Assembly: GCF_014207855.1 (NCBI RefSeq) | Contig: NZ_JACHKZ010000018.1 | Coordinates: forward strand, 23,398-87,397 | Reading direction: 5' to 3' | Source of the DNA: Comamonas odontotermitis | GTDB taxonomy: Bacteria > Pseudomonadota > Gammaproteobacteria > Burkholderiales > Burkholderiaceae_C | DNA: 64,000 nt | Shown: positions 44,267-54,219 of the stretch, piece by piece | Numbering within the stretch: the stretch's first letter is position 1 | How the letters are laid out: each line of letters begins with the position of its first letter | The notes under the pieces: generated by a model | The model's database searches: none | Seen by the model: the letters and a program-made list of their open reading frames with translations, nothing else | Told to the model about the DNA's origin: nothing | Program-made: the position numbers and the translations under genes

Positions 44267-44296
44267 CAAAACGCCAAAACCTTGCGGCTTTGGCGT
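44267..44296 (-). terminator. Intrinsic terminator after aspS
   Basis: On the minus strand an 8-base stem (ACGCCAAA and TTTGGCGT) with a 10-base loop and a short T run, between aspS and the CsgG-like gene. Confidence 0.55.
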
Positions 44297-44346
44297 CTTA
44301 TCGTTGCCAGATGCATCAGCCCCAAAAGCCGATGCCCAGCCAGCGC

Positions 44347-46155
44347 TTACTGTGCAGCAATCGGGTTGCGCAGCTTGATGTGCAACTCGCGCAGCTGCTT
44401 TTCGTCCACGGCCGAAGGCGCTTGCGTCAGCAGATCCTGGGCACGCTGGGTCTTGGGGAAAGCAATCACGTCACGGATGGATTCGGAGCCTGTCATCAGC
44501 GTGATGAGGCGATCCAGGCCGAACGCCAGGCCACCGTGCGGAGGCGCGCCATATTGCAGCGCATCCAGCAGGTAGCCGAACTTGGCACGCTGCTGCTCGG
44601 GGGTGATGTTGAGGGCTTCAAACACCTTGGCCTGCACGTCGGCACGGTGGATACGCACCGAACCGCCGCCCAGCTCCCAGCCGTTCAAAACCATGTCGTA
44701 GGCCTTGGCAATGCACTTGCCAGGGTCGGTGGCCATGAATTCTGCGTGGCCTTCCTTGGGGCTGGTGAAGGGGTGGTGCACAGCCGCCCAGCGGTCGTTT
44801 TCCTCGTCGTACTCGAACATCGGGAAATCCACCACCCACAGCGGCGCCCACTTGTTCTCGAACAGGCCACCGGCCTTGCCGAAATCGCTGTGGCCGATCT
44901 TGATGCGCAGCGCACCAATGGCGTCGTTGACGATCTTTTCCTTGTCTGCACCAAAGAAGATCAGGTCGCCATCCTGCGCGCCAGTACGCTTGAGGATTTC
45001 GGCAATGGCTGCATCGTGGATGTTCTTGACGATGGGCGACTGCAGGCCATCACGGCCCTTAGCCAGCTCGTTGACCTTGATGTAGGCCAAGCCCTTGGCG
45101 CCGTAGATTTTGACGAACTCGGTGTAGCCGTCGATTTCACCGCGCGAGAGGCCGCCCTGCTCGCGGGCGCCACCAGGAACGCGCAGGCCCACCACACGGC
45201 CGCCCTTCATGTTGGCAGCGCCAGAGAACACCTTGAAGTCCACGTCCTTCATGACTTCGGTCAATTCGGTGAACTCCAGCTTGACGCGCAGGTCCGGCTT
45301 GTCCGAGCCAAAGCGGAAAGCCGCGTCCTGGTAGGTCATCATCGGGAATTCGCCCAGATCCACGCCCAGCTGGGTCTGGAACACTTCCTTGATCATGCGC
45401 TCGAAGATCGCGCGGATTTCTTCCTCATTCAGGAACGAGGTTTCGCAGTCGATCTGCGTGAACTCTGGCTGGCGGTCGGCGCGCAGGTCTTCGTCGCGGA
45501 AGCACTTGGTGATCTGGTAGTAACGGTCGTAGCCGGCCACCATCAGCATCTGCTTGTACAGCTGGGGCGATTGCGGCAGCGCGTAGAACTCGCCATCGTG
45601 CACGCGCGAAGGCACCAGGTAGTCGCGGGCGCCTTCTGGCGTGGACTTGCCCAGCATCGGCGTTTCGATGTCGATGAAGCCTTCCTTGTCGAGGAAGTTG
45701 CGCACCTGGATTGCGGTCTTGTAGCGCAGCATCATGTTGCGCTGCATGACCGGGCGGCGCAGATCCAGCACGCGGTTGGTGAGGCGCACGGTTTCCGACA
45801 GGTTGTCGTCATCGAGCTGGAACGGAGGCGTGACCGATGCGTTGAGCACATTCAGCTCGTGGCACAGCACTTCGATCTTGCCGCTCTTGATGGAATCATT
45901 GGTCGTGCCTTCAGGACGGGCACGCACCACACCCTTGACCTGCACGCAGAACTCGTTGCGCACGCCTTCGGCGGTCTTGAACATGTCGGCGCGATCCGGG
46001 TCGCAGACCACCTGCACATAGCCTTCGCGGTCGCGCAGGTCAATAAAGATCACACCACCGTGGTCGCGGCGGCGGTTCACCCAGCCGCACAGCGTTACGG
46101 TTTCGCCCATCTGGGCCTCGGTCACCAGACCGCAGTATTGCGAACGCATTGCCAT
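44347..46155 (-). CDS. aspS: Aspartyl-tRNA synthetase
   Basis: A 602-residue class II synthetase. The anticodon-binding OB domain starts [19 protein letters not shown]; motif 2 lies near [18 protein letters not shown], and motif 3 near [11 protein letters not shown]. The bacterial GAD insertion domain lies between them. The start ATG at 46155 ([10 protein letters not shown]) has a second in-frame ATG at 46149. It charges tRNA-Asp, and many non-discriminating relatives also charge tRNA-Asn; which applies here is not decided. Confidence 0.97.
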   Translation of the reverse strand: MAMRSQYCGLVTEAQMGETVTLCGWVNRRRDHGGVIFIDLRDREGYVQVVCDPDRADMFKTAEGVRNEFCVQVKGVVRARPEGTTNDSIKSGKIEVLCHELNVLNASVTPPFQLDDDNLSETVRLTNRVLDLRRPVMQRNMMLRYKTAIQVRNFLDKEGFIDIETPMLGKSTPEGARDYLVPSRVHDGEFYALPQSPQLYKQMLMVAGYDRYYQITKCFRDEDLRADRQPEFTQIDCETSFLNEEEIRAIFERMIKEVFQTQLGVDLGEFPMMTYQDAAFRFGSDKPDLRVKLEFTELTEVMKDVDFKVFSGAANMKGGRVVGLRVPGGAREQGGLSRGEIDGYTEFVKIYGAKGLAYIKVNELAKGRDGLQSPIVKNIHDAAIAEILKRTGAQDGDLIFFGADKEKIVNDAIGALRIKIGHSDFGKAGGLFENKWAPLWVVDFPMFEYDEENDRWAAVHHPFTSPKEGHAEFMATDPGKCIAKAYDMVLNGWELGGGSVRIHRADVQAKVFEALNITPEQQRAKFGYLLDALQYGAPPHGGLAFGLDRLITLMTGSESIRDVIAFPKTQRAQDLLTQAPSAVDEKQLRELHIKLRNPIAAQ

Positions 46156-46192
46156 AGCCAATCTTCCTGCGCCTTGTGGGCGCTCTAGTCCT

Positions 46193-46831
46193 TTAGTTTT
46201 TGGAGATCGAGGGACGTTGCTCCGCAGGAGCCACCACACCCATCGACACGATGTATTTGAGCGCGGCATCCACGCTCATATTCAGTTCCACGCAGTCGCT
46301 TTTGCGCACCATCACCAGGTAACCGCCTGTGGGGTTGGGAGTGGTGGGCACATACACGCTGACAAATTCTTCCTGCGCACCTACTTCCGCCAGATGGGCA
46401 GCCAGCTCGCCGCCGGGCGCGCCGGTCACAAAGCCGATGGTCCACATGCCGGAATGCGGCCACCGCACCATGACGGCGGTACGGAATGCATTGCCGCTTT
46501 CGGAAAACAGCGTGTCGGACACCTGTTTGACGCTGGAATAGATCGAGCGCACCACCGGTATGCGGCTGACCAGGGCATCGCCCCAACTCACCAGCTTGCG
46601 GCCTACAAAATTGCTGGCAATGCCCCCCACCAGCAGCAGGATCGCCAGGGTAAGCACGACGCCGAAACCCGGCACATGGTAGCCCAGTACCCGGTCTGGC
46701 TGCCAGCTCTCCGGCAGAATCTGCAGGGTCTGGTCGAGCGTGCCGATGATCCAGCCGAGCACCCAGACCGTGATCACGCCGGGCACAACGACCAGCAATC
46801 CGGTCAACAGCCATTTGCGCAGTGCAGCCAT
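46193..46831 (-). CDS. DUF502 family membrane protein
   Basis: A 212-residue protein with two hydrophobic helices at about residues 7-30 and 57-80, then a soluble domain with the DUF502 block [19 protein letters not shown] and the [20 protein letters not shown] segment. Function unknown. It lies between fmdB and aspS on the same strand, 37 bases upstream of aspS, and is likely cotranscribed. Confidence 0.9.
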   Translation of the reverse strand: MAALRKWLLTGLLVVVPGVITVWVLGWIIGTLDQTLQILPESWQPDRVLGYHVPGFGVVLTLAILLLVGGIASNFVGRKLVSWGDALVSRIPVVRSIYSSVKQVSDTLFSESGNAFRTAVMVRWPHSGMWTIGFVTGAPGGELAAHLAEVGAQEEFVSVYVPTTPNPTGGYLVMVRKSDCVELNMSVDAALKYIVSMGVVAPAEQRPSISKN

Positions 46832-46846
46832 GGGCAGTAGGAATCC

Positions 46847-47155
46847 TTAAGCAGCAGAGCTGGTTGAAGTTGCGGGTGCCGCAGCAGGCGCGGGGGCGGG
46901 TGCAGGCGCTGCAGCGGGCGCAGCCTTGCTGTCGCTGGACGAGCTTGCTCCGCCCGCGTCCGAGCTGGATTTCTTACCGCTGAAATCGGTGGCGTACCAG
47001 CCCGTGCCCTTGAGCTGGAAGCCCGGCGCAGTCAGCTGCTTGGAAAAGCTCGCTTGCTTGCATTCGGGGCATTCGGTCAGCGGCGCATCCGATATTTTTT
47101 GCAAAACATCCTTGGCAAATCCGCAGGCACTGCACTTGTAGGCGTAAATAGGCAT
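46847..47155 (-). CDS. FmdB-type zinc ribbon protein
   Basis: A 102-residue protein. The N-terminal ribbon has CSACGFAKDVL and CPECKQ; then a linker leads to a low-complexity tail of Ser, Ala and Pro (residues 68-102). The family name comes from a putative regulator of formamidase genes, but most members are uncharacterised. It starts MPIYAYKC, as usual. It is the first gene of the fmdB-DUF502-aspS group. Confidence 0.92.
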   Translation of the reverse strand: MPIYAYKCSACGFAKDVLQKISDAPLTECPECKQASFSKQLTAPGFQLKGTGWYATDFSGKKSSSDAGGASSSSDSKAAPAAAPAPAPAPAAAPATSTSSAA

Positions 47156-47251
47156 CGCGCAAAGTCAGAAAACGAAGGGAAACCCTTGATTATAGGCTGG
47201 CTTGCACAAACCAGCCCGGGCCGCCGGGCCTTTCGGGATTCGCACGCACGA

Positions 47252-47330
47252 TTTTAAAAATGATAGCTGGAAGCGTTTATCTTTATTGAACTTCATTCTC
47301 GAAACGGCTTGAAGTTCGATAAACATGCGC
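47252..47330 (+). repeat. ATAGC/GCGC dispersed repeat, copy 7, with long hairpin
   Basis: AAAAATGATAGCTGGAAGCG is followed by an imperfect hairpin: tttattgaacttca (47282-47295) pairs with tgaagttcgataaa (47310-47323), one mismatch in 14. It fills the gap before the symporter gene, with no gene in it. Confidence 0.6.
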
Positions 47331-47366
47331 ACCAGTTGCTCACTTCTTATAAAGGCATGCCCTGTC

Positions 47367-48836
47367 TCAGCGGGCCATGGCTCCAGCGGGCGGGGTATCC
47401 GGCTCGAATGGAATCACGTCCGTTTTCTGGTTGCGCACCCATTGCGGCGCGAGCGAGCCTGCCAGCATGCCAGCAAAAGCCGACAGCACACCGGCCAGCT
47501 GCGCCGGGAAAGCGCTGCCCCAGGCCATATTGAGCCCCGCCAGCCACACGCCGATGCCCAGAAACACCGCCAGCAGGGCGCCTTGCGTGGTCGCGCGCTT
47601 CCAGTACAAGCCCATGGTCAGCGGCACAAACGCACCCACCAGCGGCACCTGGTAGGCACCCGATACCAGTTCGTAGATCGGCGTGCCTTCCATCTTGATC
47701 GAGTACGCCAGAACACAGGCGCTGAACACCAGCACGCTGATGCGCATGGTGCGCAGGTTGTCGTGGTCGCTCACATGGGGGCGGAACTGGCGCCAGATGT
47801 TCTCGGTAAAGGTGACGCTGGGTGCGAGCAAGGTTGCCGATGCGCAGGATTTGATAGCCGACAGCAGTGCGCCAAAGAACAGGATCTGCATGACAAACGG
47901 CATCTTCTCCATCACCAGGGTGGGCAGCACCTTCTGCGGATCTTCCTTGAGCAGGCTTGCCGTTGCCTCGGGCATGATGATGAGCGCGCTGGCCACCAGG
48001 AACATGGGCACAAAGGCAAACAGGATGTAGGCAGAGCCACCGATCACCGTGCCGCGCACGGCCGATTTCTCGCTGTTGGCTGACATCACGCGCTGGAACA
48101 CATCCTGCTGCGGGATCGAGCCCAGCATCATGGTGATGGCCGCTGCAAAGAAAAACACGATGTCGTGCCAGGTCGGCTCGGGCCAGAACTTGAACAGATC
48201 ACGGCTGGTGGCCAAATCAATGACCTTGCCAGCGCCGCCAGCCATGTCGGAGGCAAAGAAGGCCAGCACCATCAGGCCGACGACCAGAATGATCATCTGC
48301 ACAAAATCGGTCACCGCCACCGACCACATGCCGCCAAACAAGGTATAGGCCAGGATGGAGACCACACCGATCACCATGCCCATCGAGGTGCTGATTGCAC
48401 CATGCGAGAGCAGGTTGAACACCAGCCCCAGCGCCGTGACCTGCGCCGACACCCAGCCCAGATAGCTGAGCATGATGATGAGCGAGCAAATGATCTCCAC
48501 CGATCGGCCGTAGCGCTTGCGGTAGTAATCGCTGATGGTCAGCAGGTTCATGCGGTAGAGCTTGGCGGCAAAGAACAGGCCCACCAGAATCAGGCAGGTG
48601 CCCGCGCCAAACGGGTCTTCCACCACGTTGCGCAGGCCGCCTTCGATGAACTTGGCAGGCACGCCGAGCACGATTTCCGAACCAAACCAGGTGGCAAACG
48701 TCGTCGTGATGATCATGAACAGCGGCAGATGGCGCCCTGCGACTGCAAAATCTGCCGTGTTCTTGACCCGTTTGGCAGCCCACAGGCCCACACCAATGGT
48801 TACAAAAAGGTAAGCAATCACCATGTAGAGCAGCAC
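47367..48836 (-). CDS. Sodium:solute symporter family protein
   Basis: A 489-residue inner-membrane transporter with about 13 hydrophobic helices, for example LLYMVIAYLFVTIGVGLWAA, then ILAYTLFGGMWSVAVTDFVQ, which holds the SSS-family signature. A GTG start at 48836 is chosen because AGGAG lies seven bases upstream; the ATG at 48824 is in-frame but poorly placed. The family uses the sodium gradient to take up sugars, amino acids, organic acids or similar. The solute is not known. UbiB ends 27 bases away on the same strand. Confidence 0.92.
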   Translation of the reverse strand: MLLYMVIAYLFVTIGVGLWAAKRVKNTADFAVAGRHLPLFMIITTTFATWFGSEIVLGVPAKFIEGGLRNVVEDPFGAGTCLILVGLFFAAKLYRMNLLTISDYYRKRYGRSVEIICSLIIMLSYLGWVSAQVTALGLVFNLLSHGAISTSMGMVIGVVSILAYTLFGGMWSVAVTDFVQMIILVVGLMVLAFFASDMAGGAGKVIDLATSRDLFKFWPEPTWHDIVFFFAAAITMMLGSIPQQDVFQRVMSANSEKSAVRGTVIGGSAYILFAFVPMFLVASALIIMPEATASLLKEDPQKVLPTLVMEKMPFVMQILFFGALLSAIKSCASATLLAPSVTFTENIWRQFRPHVSDHDNLRTMRISVLVFSACVLAYSIKMEGTPIYELVSGAYQVPLVGAFVPLTMGLYWKRATTQGALLAVFLGIGVWLAGLNMAWGSAFPAQLAGVLSAFAGMLAGSLAPQWVRNQKTDVIPFEPDTPPAGAMAR

Positions 48837-48863
48837 GTTGTCACTCCTGCAAAGCGTAAAGGA

Positions 48864-50429
48864 TCAAAAAATACGAACGCGAATCAGGAGCTGCAGCACC
48901 ACCAGCCCCAGGACAAAACCGATACCACCGCTGACAATGATCTGCAGCAGCTTGTTGGTCAACTTCTGCTGCGCCAGCAGCTCCTTGAGTGTCTCGTCGT
49001 TCTCGCGGCCCTGGCGCGACAGGTACTGGTGCACCAGGCGCGGCATGTCCGGCAGCAGCTTGGCGTAGCGCGGCGCCTGGCTTTTCAGCTCACGCCAAAG
49101 GCGCTGCGGCCCCATCTGGTCGAGCATCCACTTTTCAAGGAAAGGCTTGGCCGTGCTCCACAGGTCCAGATCCGGGTCGAGCTGGCGGCCCAGGCCTTCG
49201 ATGTTGAGCAAGGTTTTTTGCAGCAGCACCAGCTGCGGCTGAATCTCAACATGAAAACGCCGCGAAGTCTGGAACAGGCGCATCAGCACCATGCCCAGAG
49301 AAATCTCCTTGAGCGGGCGGTCGAAGTACGGTTCGCACACCGCGCGGATTGCCGCTTCCAGCTCGTCCACCCGCGTGTCGGGCGGCACCCAGCCGCTTTC
49401 GATGTGCAGCTCGGCCACACGCTTGTAATCGCGGCGGAAGAAGGCCGTGAAGTTCTGCGCCAGGTACTCCTTGTCGAACTCCGTCAGCGTGCCGACGATG
49501 CCAAAATCCAGCGAGATATAGCGGCCAAAGCTCTCGGGCTCCAGGCTCACCTGGATATTGCCCGGGTGCATGTCGGCATGGAAAAAGCCGTCGCGGAACA
49601 CCTGGGTGAAAAAGATGGTCACGCCGTCGCGCGCCAGCTTCGGAATATCGACGCCAGCAGCGCGCAAGGTCTCGACCTGGTTGATGGGCACACCATTCAT
49701 GCGCTCCATCACCATCACCTCCTGGTGGCAGAAATCCCAGAACACCTCGGGGATCAGCACCAGATCGAGCCCTTCCATATTGCGGCGCAACTGGGCGGCG
49801 TTCGATGCCTCGCGCATCAGATCGAGTTCGTCGTGCAAGTAGGTGTCAAACTCTGCCACCACCTGACGCGGCTTGAGGCGCTTGCCGTCGGCAGAGAACT
49901 TTTCCACCAGCTCGGCCATGGTGCGCATCAGCGCCAGGTCGCTGTCGATCACCGGCAGCATGCCTGGCCGCAGCACCTTCACGGCTACATCGCGCAGCTC
50001 GCCAGCGCGGGTGCGGATGGTGGCAAAGTGCACCTGGGCTATGGATGCGCTCGCAACTGGTTTTTCCTCAAAGCTGACGAACACCTCGGCAATCGGCTTG
50101 CGGAACGCGCGCTCGATGGTCTCGACTGCGATGCGCGGGTCAAACGAAGGCACGCGGTCCTGCAACAGCGACAGCTCTTCCGCAATATCGGGTGGCAGCA
50201 GGTCGCGCCGGGTCGAGAGTACCTGTCCAAACTTGACGAAGATGGGCCCGAGCTGCTCAAGCGCTTCACGCAGGCGCTGGCCGCGCGGCTGCGTCCACTT
50301 GCGGCCCAGGCGCAGCACCCGGGTGATGCCCTTGAGCCACGGATGGTTGAAGCTGGAGAGCACCATGTCGTCCAGCCCATAACGCCACACCACCCACAGG
50401 ATGGTAAAGCCACGGAGAAAACGCTTCAT
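48864..50429 (-). CDS. ubiB: Ubiquinone biosynthesis protein UbiB (atypical kinase family)
   Basis: A 521-residue UbiB/ADCK-type protein. The N-terminal KxGQ motif is in [19 protein letters not shown], the nucleotide-site alanine-rich loop ASIAQVHFA follows, and the DFG-like motif is LDFGIVGTL. Two hydrophobic segments near the C-terminus (about residues 490-518) anchor it to the membrane. It supports ubiquinone synthesis through ATPase-like activity. It overlaps ubiJ by four bases, with ubiE farther upstream in the same orientation. Confidence 0.96.
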   Translation of the reverse strand: MKRFLRGFTILWVVWRYGLDDMVLSSFNHPWLKGITRVLRLGRKWTQPRGQRLREALEQLGPIFVKFGQVLSTRRDLLPPDIAEELSLLQDRVPSFDPRIAVETIERAFRKPIAEVFVSFEEKPVASASIAQVHFATIRTRAGELRDVAVKVLRPGMLPVIDSDLALMRTMAELVEKFSADGKRLKPRQVVAEFDTYLHDELDLMREASNAAQLRRNMEGLDLVLIPEVFWDFCHQEVMVMERMNGVPINQVETLRAAGVDIPKLARDGVTIFFTQVFRDGFFHADMHPGNIQVSLEPESFGRYISLDFGIVGTLTEFDKEYLAQNFTAFFRRDYKRVAELHIESGWVPPDTRVDELEAAIRAVCEPYFDRPLKEISLGMVLMRLFQTSRRFHVEIQPQLVLLQKTLLNIEGLGRQLDPDLDLWSTAKPFLEKWMLDQMGPQRLWRELKSQAPRYAKLLPDMPRLVHQYLSRQGRENDETLKELLAQQKLTNKLLQIIVSGGIGFVLGLVVLQLLIRVRIF

Positions 50430-51061
50430 GAGGGCTGGCGCTCGCTGGGAGAATCACTGCCTGCGCCATAGCCCGGGGGCGTGGGTGGCGCGGGAGGTTG
50501 TGCCTGGCCGGAGCGGTTGCCACCAAAACGGTCTGCCGTGCGCACCCCCATATTGACGAACTGGCGCAGTGCCGCTGCAATGCGTTGGCCAAAGGAAGAC
50601 AGCCAGTGCGCGGGCGTATCGCCCACGATGCGCGCCAGGTCTTCTTCGACATCCCAGCGGACATGGTCGACCAGCCACTGGATCTCGGCCGCAAACTGCA
50701 CATCGCCGTCAATGCGGATGGCGGGCTTTTCGCCCTGTAGCACATCACGGGCCAGCGCAAGCGGCGATTCATCGACCACATGCACGCGCAGGTCGGGCGT
50801 CACCCCGGGCTCGGCCAGGTCCAGCAGGCCGGCTGGCGTGATCTGCAGTGCCAGTTGAATGCTGCGCCACTGCACCTGAACCACGCGTCCGCTTTGGCGC
50901 GTGAGGCGCTCCATGGCGACGCTTTCCTGCATCAGCACATGGTTCAAGAACAGCACCACACGGTGTTGCACCTCAGACACCAGCCACTGAGGTGGTTGGG
51001 CCGAATCCAGAATGCGCGCAAAAATGCCGCCCGGAAAAGAAAAAGGGGACTGTGTTGCCAT
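50426..51061 (-). CDS. ubiJ: Ubiquinone biosynthesis accessory factor UbiJ
   Basis: A 211-residue SCP2-domain protein, with a lipid-binding block around [20 protein letters not shown]. It ends in a proline/glycine-rich tail. UbiJ organises the Ubi complex with UbiK in E. coli. The ATG at 51061 has GGGGA just upstream, but both lie in a hairpin (51045-51068) with a T run behind it on the minus strand. It is coupled to ubiB by a four-base overlap. Confidence 0.85.
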   Translation of the reverse strand: MATQSPFSFPGGIFARILDSAQPPQWLVSEVQHRVVLFLNHVLMQESVAMERLTRQSGRVVQVQWRSIQLALQITPAGLLDLAEPGVTPDLRVHVVDESPLALARDVLQGEKPAIRIDGDVQFAAEIQWLVDHVRWDVEEDLARIVGDTPAHWLSSFGQRIAAALRQFVNMGVRTADRFGGNRSGQAQPPAPPTPPGYGAGSDSPSERQPS

Positions 51062-51068
51062 AGTCCCC
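51034..51068 (-). promoter_or_regulatory. Hairpin enclosing the ubiJ start codon
   Basis: On the minus strand a perfect 7-base stem (GGGGACT and AGTCCCC) has the ATG of ubiJ in its loop and the GGGGA Shine-Dalgarno in its left arm, and is followed by TTTTTCTTTT. It looks like an intrinsic terminator for the Tim44-like gene or a translation switch for ubiJ-ubiB. Confidence 0.55.
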
Positions 51069-51139
51069 AATTATTCCCCAACTCGATCGCCCATGGCTCC
51101 GATTAACGGGCACGGCGATGGAGTTTTATGACACAGCGC

Positions 51140-52135
51140 TTACTGCAGTGCTTGCAGACCGGCGACCAGCCAGCCGCTGGAGCCGTCCTTGGGCTTGGTC
51201 ATGTTCCACACTTCGCGGAAGGGGCTTGGGCCCGCATGCGCTTCTTCGCGGATCATGCCGGAGAACTCGACGCTGGCCATGTAGGCGTTGCCCAGGTCCT
51301 CGATACCCAGCAATTGGGCTTCGAGCATGACGACATCGGTCTGGTTGGGCTGCACGCCTTCACGGTGCTGCTCACGGTCCTGCAGCTGACCCTTGACTTC
51401 CGTCAACATGGTATCGGTCATCATCGAGCGCAGGGTCTGGACATCGCCACGGTCCCAAGCCGCTTGCAAGGTCACGAAATTGCGCTTGGCCGCATCCAGA
51501 AAGCCTTGTGTATCAAAGCCTTCGGGCACGCCCCAGTTCTGCGAGCCACCCAGGGCCGAGCCGATCATGCTGCCGCCTGCGGCCGCAGCCACGGGCGCCG
51601 CGCCTTGCTCCCAGGGGCGGGCGGATGCATCATTGCCCACCTTCTCGGGGTTGTACTGACGCGCAACAGGAGCGGACTCCGGTGACCCGGAAGTGGCACT
51701 GCCTGCGCCCTGGAAGGCAAAAGGCGAGTTGTTGTTGACGGGCGCAGCCGCGCCATTCTTCTTGCGCATGATGAAGCCGACAATCGCCAGCACCGCCATG
51801 ATCGCCAGACCGACCAGCAGCATGTTGGCAAAGGCTTCACCAAAGCCCAGGCTGTGCGCCAACCAGGCCAGGCCCAGGCCTGCGGCCAGGCCACCGAGCA
51901 TTGCGCCCCAAGGCTTCTTGGGCGCCGCCTGTGGGGCTGCATTCGGGGTTGCGGGACGCTGCGCCTGCTGGGCAGGGGCAGCCTGGCTTGGCGCCTGAGG
52001 GGGCGTTGCCTGGCGCTGCGTCACATTGCTGGATTGCTGCCCCATGGACTTGCCGCCACCCATGCGCTTGGCATCGGCATCCACGTGCACAAACGCCAGC
52101 AGAACCACCAGGGCTACTGACCACAGTTTCATCAT
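51140..52135 (-). CDS. Tim44-like domain membrane protein
   Basis: A 331-residue protein. An N-terminal signal or anchor (LWSVALVVLLAFVHV) precedes a Gln/Pro/Ala-rich region (residues 35-75), then a hydrophobic helix MLLVGLAIMAVLAIVGFIM and a C-terminal Tim44-like domain of about 150 residues with FLDAAKRNFVTLQAAWDRGD. In mitochondria Tim44 tethers motors to the import channel; bacterial roles are unclear. It lies between ubiE and ubiJ in the same orientation. The ATG at 52135 has GGAG five bases upstream. Confidence 0.82.
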   Translation of the reverse strand: MMKLWSVALVVLLAFVHVDADAKRMGGGKSMGQQSSNVTQRQATPPQAPSQAAPAQQAQRPATPNAAPQAAPKKPWGAMLGGLAAGLGLAWLAHSLGFGEAFANMLLVGLAIMAVLAIVGFIMRKKNGAAAPVNNNSPFAFQGAGSATSGSPESAPVARQYNPEKVGNDASARPWEQGAAPVAAAAGGSMIGSALGGSQNWGVPEGFDTQGFLDAAKRNFVTLQAAWDRGDVQTLRSMMTDTMLTEVKGQLQDREQHREGVQPNQTDVVMLEAQLLGIEDLGNAYMASVEFSGMIREEAHAGPSPFREVWNMTKPKDGSSGWLVAGLQALQ

Positions 52136-52286
52136 ATTTGCTCCGTTCTTTTTCAATGCCTGCGCACCTTGCGGTACCGGCTTCTTCACTGTTACGCCCC
52201 ATGCTTGCATGACTGGCCTGTTGTGTTGTATTGCGCCAGACGCTGGGCCGCGTCCGTCTTTTCAACCTGCCATGCGATTTAAATCG

Positions 52287-53018
52287 TCAGCACTTGATGC
52301 CTACATGCAAGGCGGTGATACCCGCCGTCATGTTGTGGTAATCAACATGCCCAAAACCTGCCTGCTGCATCATGGCCTTGAGCTCCTTCTGGCCAGGGTG
52401 CATGCGAATGGATTCGGCCAGATACCGGTAGCTGTCGGCGTCACCCGCCACCATCTGCCCGATACGTGGGAGCACTTGGAAGGAATACAAGTCGTACGCC
52501 TTCTCCAGCGGCTTGGCCACCTTGGAAAACTCCAGCACGAGGAGCTTGCCACGTGGCTTGAGCACCCGGTTCATTTCCTTGAGCGCCACATCCTTGTGCG
52601 TCATGTTGCGCAGGCCGAAAGCCACGCTCACCACGTCAAAGTAGTTGTCGGGAAAAGGCAGCGCCTCGGCATCGCACACCATGGTGGGCAGATGGACGCC
52701 TTTGTCGATCAGGCGGTCACGCCCGACGCGCAGCATGGCTTCGTTGATGTCGGTGTGCACCACCTGGCCGCTCTTGCCCACCTTCTTGGCAAAGGCCAGA
52801 GACAGGTCACCGGTACCGCCTGCGATATCGAGCGCGCGCTGCCCTTCCTTGAGGTTGGCGACCATCACGGTGTACTGCTTCCAGATGCGGTGCAGCCCAC
52901 CGGACATCAGGTCGTTCATCACGTCGTACTTGCTCGCAACCGAATCGAACACGCCGCGCACTTTGCGCGCCTTGTCCTTTTCATCAACCGTCTCAAATCC
53001 AAAGTGGGTGGTACTCAT
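52287..53018 (-). CDS. ubiE: Ubiquinone/menaquinone biosynthesis C-methyltransferase
   Basis: A 243-residue SAM methyltransferase acting on demethylated quinone rings. The signature [18 protein letters not shown] is at the N-terminus; motif I is [20 protein letters not shown], and [20 protein letters not shown] follows. The start ATG at 53018 (MSTTHFGFE) is the family start. First gene of ubiE-Tim44-like-ubiJ-ubiB. Confidence 0.97.
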   Translation of the reverse strand: MSTTHFGFETVDEKDKARKVRGVFDSVASKYDVMNDLMSGGLHRIWKQYTVMVANLKEGQRALDIAGGTGDLSLAFAKKVGKSGQVVHTDINEAMLRVGRDRLIDKGVHLPTMVCDAEALPFPDNYFDVVSVAFGLRNMTHKDVALKEMNRVLKPRGKLLVLEFSKVAKPLEKAYDLYSFQVLPRIGQMVAGDADSYRYLAESIRMHPGQKELKAMMQQAGFGHVDYHNMTAGITALHVGIKC

Positions 53019-53102
53019 AGTTCGAATGCTAGCAAGCTCTGCAACGCCCCTTCTGACAAACCCCGCCATATGGGCGGGTATGCAATCAAAGGCATTTGAT
53101 GC

Positions 53103-53148
53103 CACAGCGCACAGTCAAAGCGCGTAGCAAGCTATCAAATTTATAGCT
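53103..53148 (-). repeat. ATAGC/GCGC dispersed repeat, copy 8
   Basis: Minus strand: TTTGATAGCTTGCTACGCGC, then TTTGACTGTGCGCTG, again two GCGC boxes. It occupies the start of the 215-base gap between ubiE and the DUF971 gene. Confidence 0.5.
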
Positions 53149-53233
53149 TTATATACAAAATATTTCGTCTGATCTGCGCAGCGCAAGGCCTGCACAGCAG
53201 CCAGCCCTGGGGCAGAGGCCAGTTTTTTTCCGG

Positions 53234-53653
53234 TCAGTGGTGGTGGCCGCAGCCCCCGCCCGCTGCCTTGGATGCCATGGGCTGGTCACGATTCACACCG
53301 GCTGCCTGCAGCTTGTCCAGATAGCCTTGCCACAGCTCGCTCTGGCGCTCGCCCAGCTCGTACAGATACTGCCAGCTGTAGAGGCCGCTTTCGTGACCGT
53401 CCGAAAAAATGGGCTTGATGGCGTAGTTGCCCACGGGCTCCACGGCGACGATGGTCACATCGCGCTTGCCGGTCTGCAGCACCTCCTGCCCGGGGCCGTG
53501 GCCCTGCACCTCGGCAGAGGGCGAATACACGCGCAGCAGCTCGAACGGCAGCTTGAATGCAGCGCCATCGGCGTACTGCACTTCCAGCACGCGCGAGGCG
53601 CCATGCACGGTCAGCGCAGTCGGTGTCGGGGTATCGCGGTTCAAGCCAGCCAT
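53234..53653 (-). CDS. DUF971 (gamma-butyrobetaine hydroxylase-like N-terminal) protein
   Basis: A 139-residue protein. Core RVLEVQYADGAAFKLPFELLR followed by DVTIVAVEPVGNYAIKPIFS and DGHESGLYSWQYLYELG. It ends in a His/Cys cluster GGGCGHHH that could bind metal. The family is a stand-alone version of a domain found in gamma-butyrobetaine hydroxylases. Its function is unknown. It follows the HIT gene on the same strand, 92 bases away. Confidence 0.85.
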   Translation of the reverse strand: MAGLNRDTPTPTALTVHGASRVLEVQYADGAAFKLPFELLRVYSPSAEVQGHGPGQEVLQTGKRDVTIVAVEPVGNYAIKPIFSDGHESGLYSWQYLYELGERQSELWQGYLDKLQAAGVNRDQPMASKAAGGGCGHHH

Positions 53654-53745
53654 GGGATTCCTTTACAGCCCCGCAGCGCACACTGCGGATAAAACAGCTT
53701 CTTGCACACAACTGGCGTGCGCATTGCCATCAAAAACAATAGCAA

Positions 53746-54219
53746 TTATGCCGCAATGAGGCGCTCAAGCGCAGCAACCATGCGGGCCTCGGCGGCAGGC
53801 AGCTGCGCGGTCAGTTCAGCTTCCAGCGCAGTGTTGCGCTCACGCTGCACCGCAGCCCACACCGAGCCCGGAAAGTGGCTGTCGTCGCTGTAGCGAGCAA
53901 TCACATGCCAATGCAGATGCGGCACCATATTGCCCAGCGCGGCCACATTGATCTTGCGCGGTGCGGGGGTCATTGCGCGCAATGCCAGCTCCACGGCCAC
54001 GACGGCATCCATGCACCATTGGCGCTGCGCGTCGGGCAGATCGGAGAACTCTGCCACATGTGCTGCCCAGACCACTCGATAAAAAGCAGGAAAACCCGCT
54101 TCTTCCGCATGGATGACACGCAAGGCGCCACCCGCGCGAGCGCCCTGCCACACCAGGCGGCCACCTGTGCCATGGCACAGCGGGCAGCCGGGGTTCGGTT
54201 CGATGGCAGGGTTCGTCAT
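53746..54219 (-). CDS. HIT-domain protein
   Basis: A 157-residue nucleotide hydrolase or transferase. The histidine triad is HLHWH in [22 protein letters not shown] zinc-like motif lies at the N-terminus. Members cleave nucleotide-phosphate adducts; substrate unknown. The ATG overlaps the end of the oxidoreductase gene by four bases, so the two are translated together. Confidence 0.88.
   Translation of the reverse strand: MTNPAIEPNPGCPLCHGTGGRLVWQGARAGGALRVIHAEEAGFPAFYRVVWAAHVAEFSDLPDAQRQWCMDAVVAVELALRAMTPAPRKINVAALGNMVPHLHWHVIARYSDDSHFPGSVWAAVQRERNTALEAELTAQLPAAEARMVAALERLIAA

Noticed and set aside
44290..46188. 632-codon plus-strand ORF opposite aspS
   Set aside because: Shadow of the aspS frame; no independent start signal or domain.
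48165..50471. 768-codon plus-strand ORF opposite the symporter and ubiB
   Set aside because: Spans two real genes on the other strand and is rich in His and Gln, typical of a shadow.
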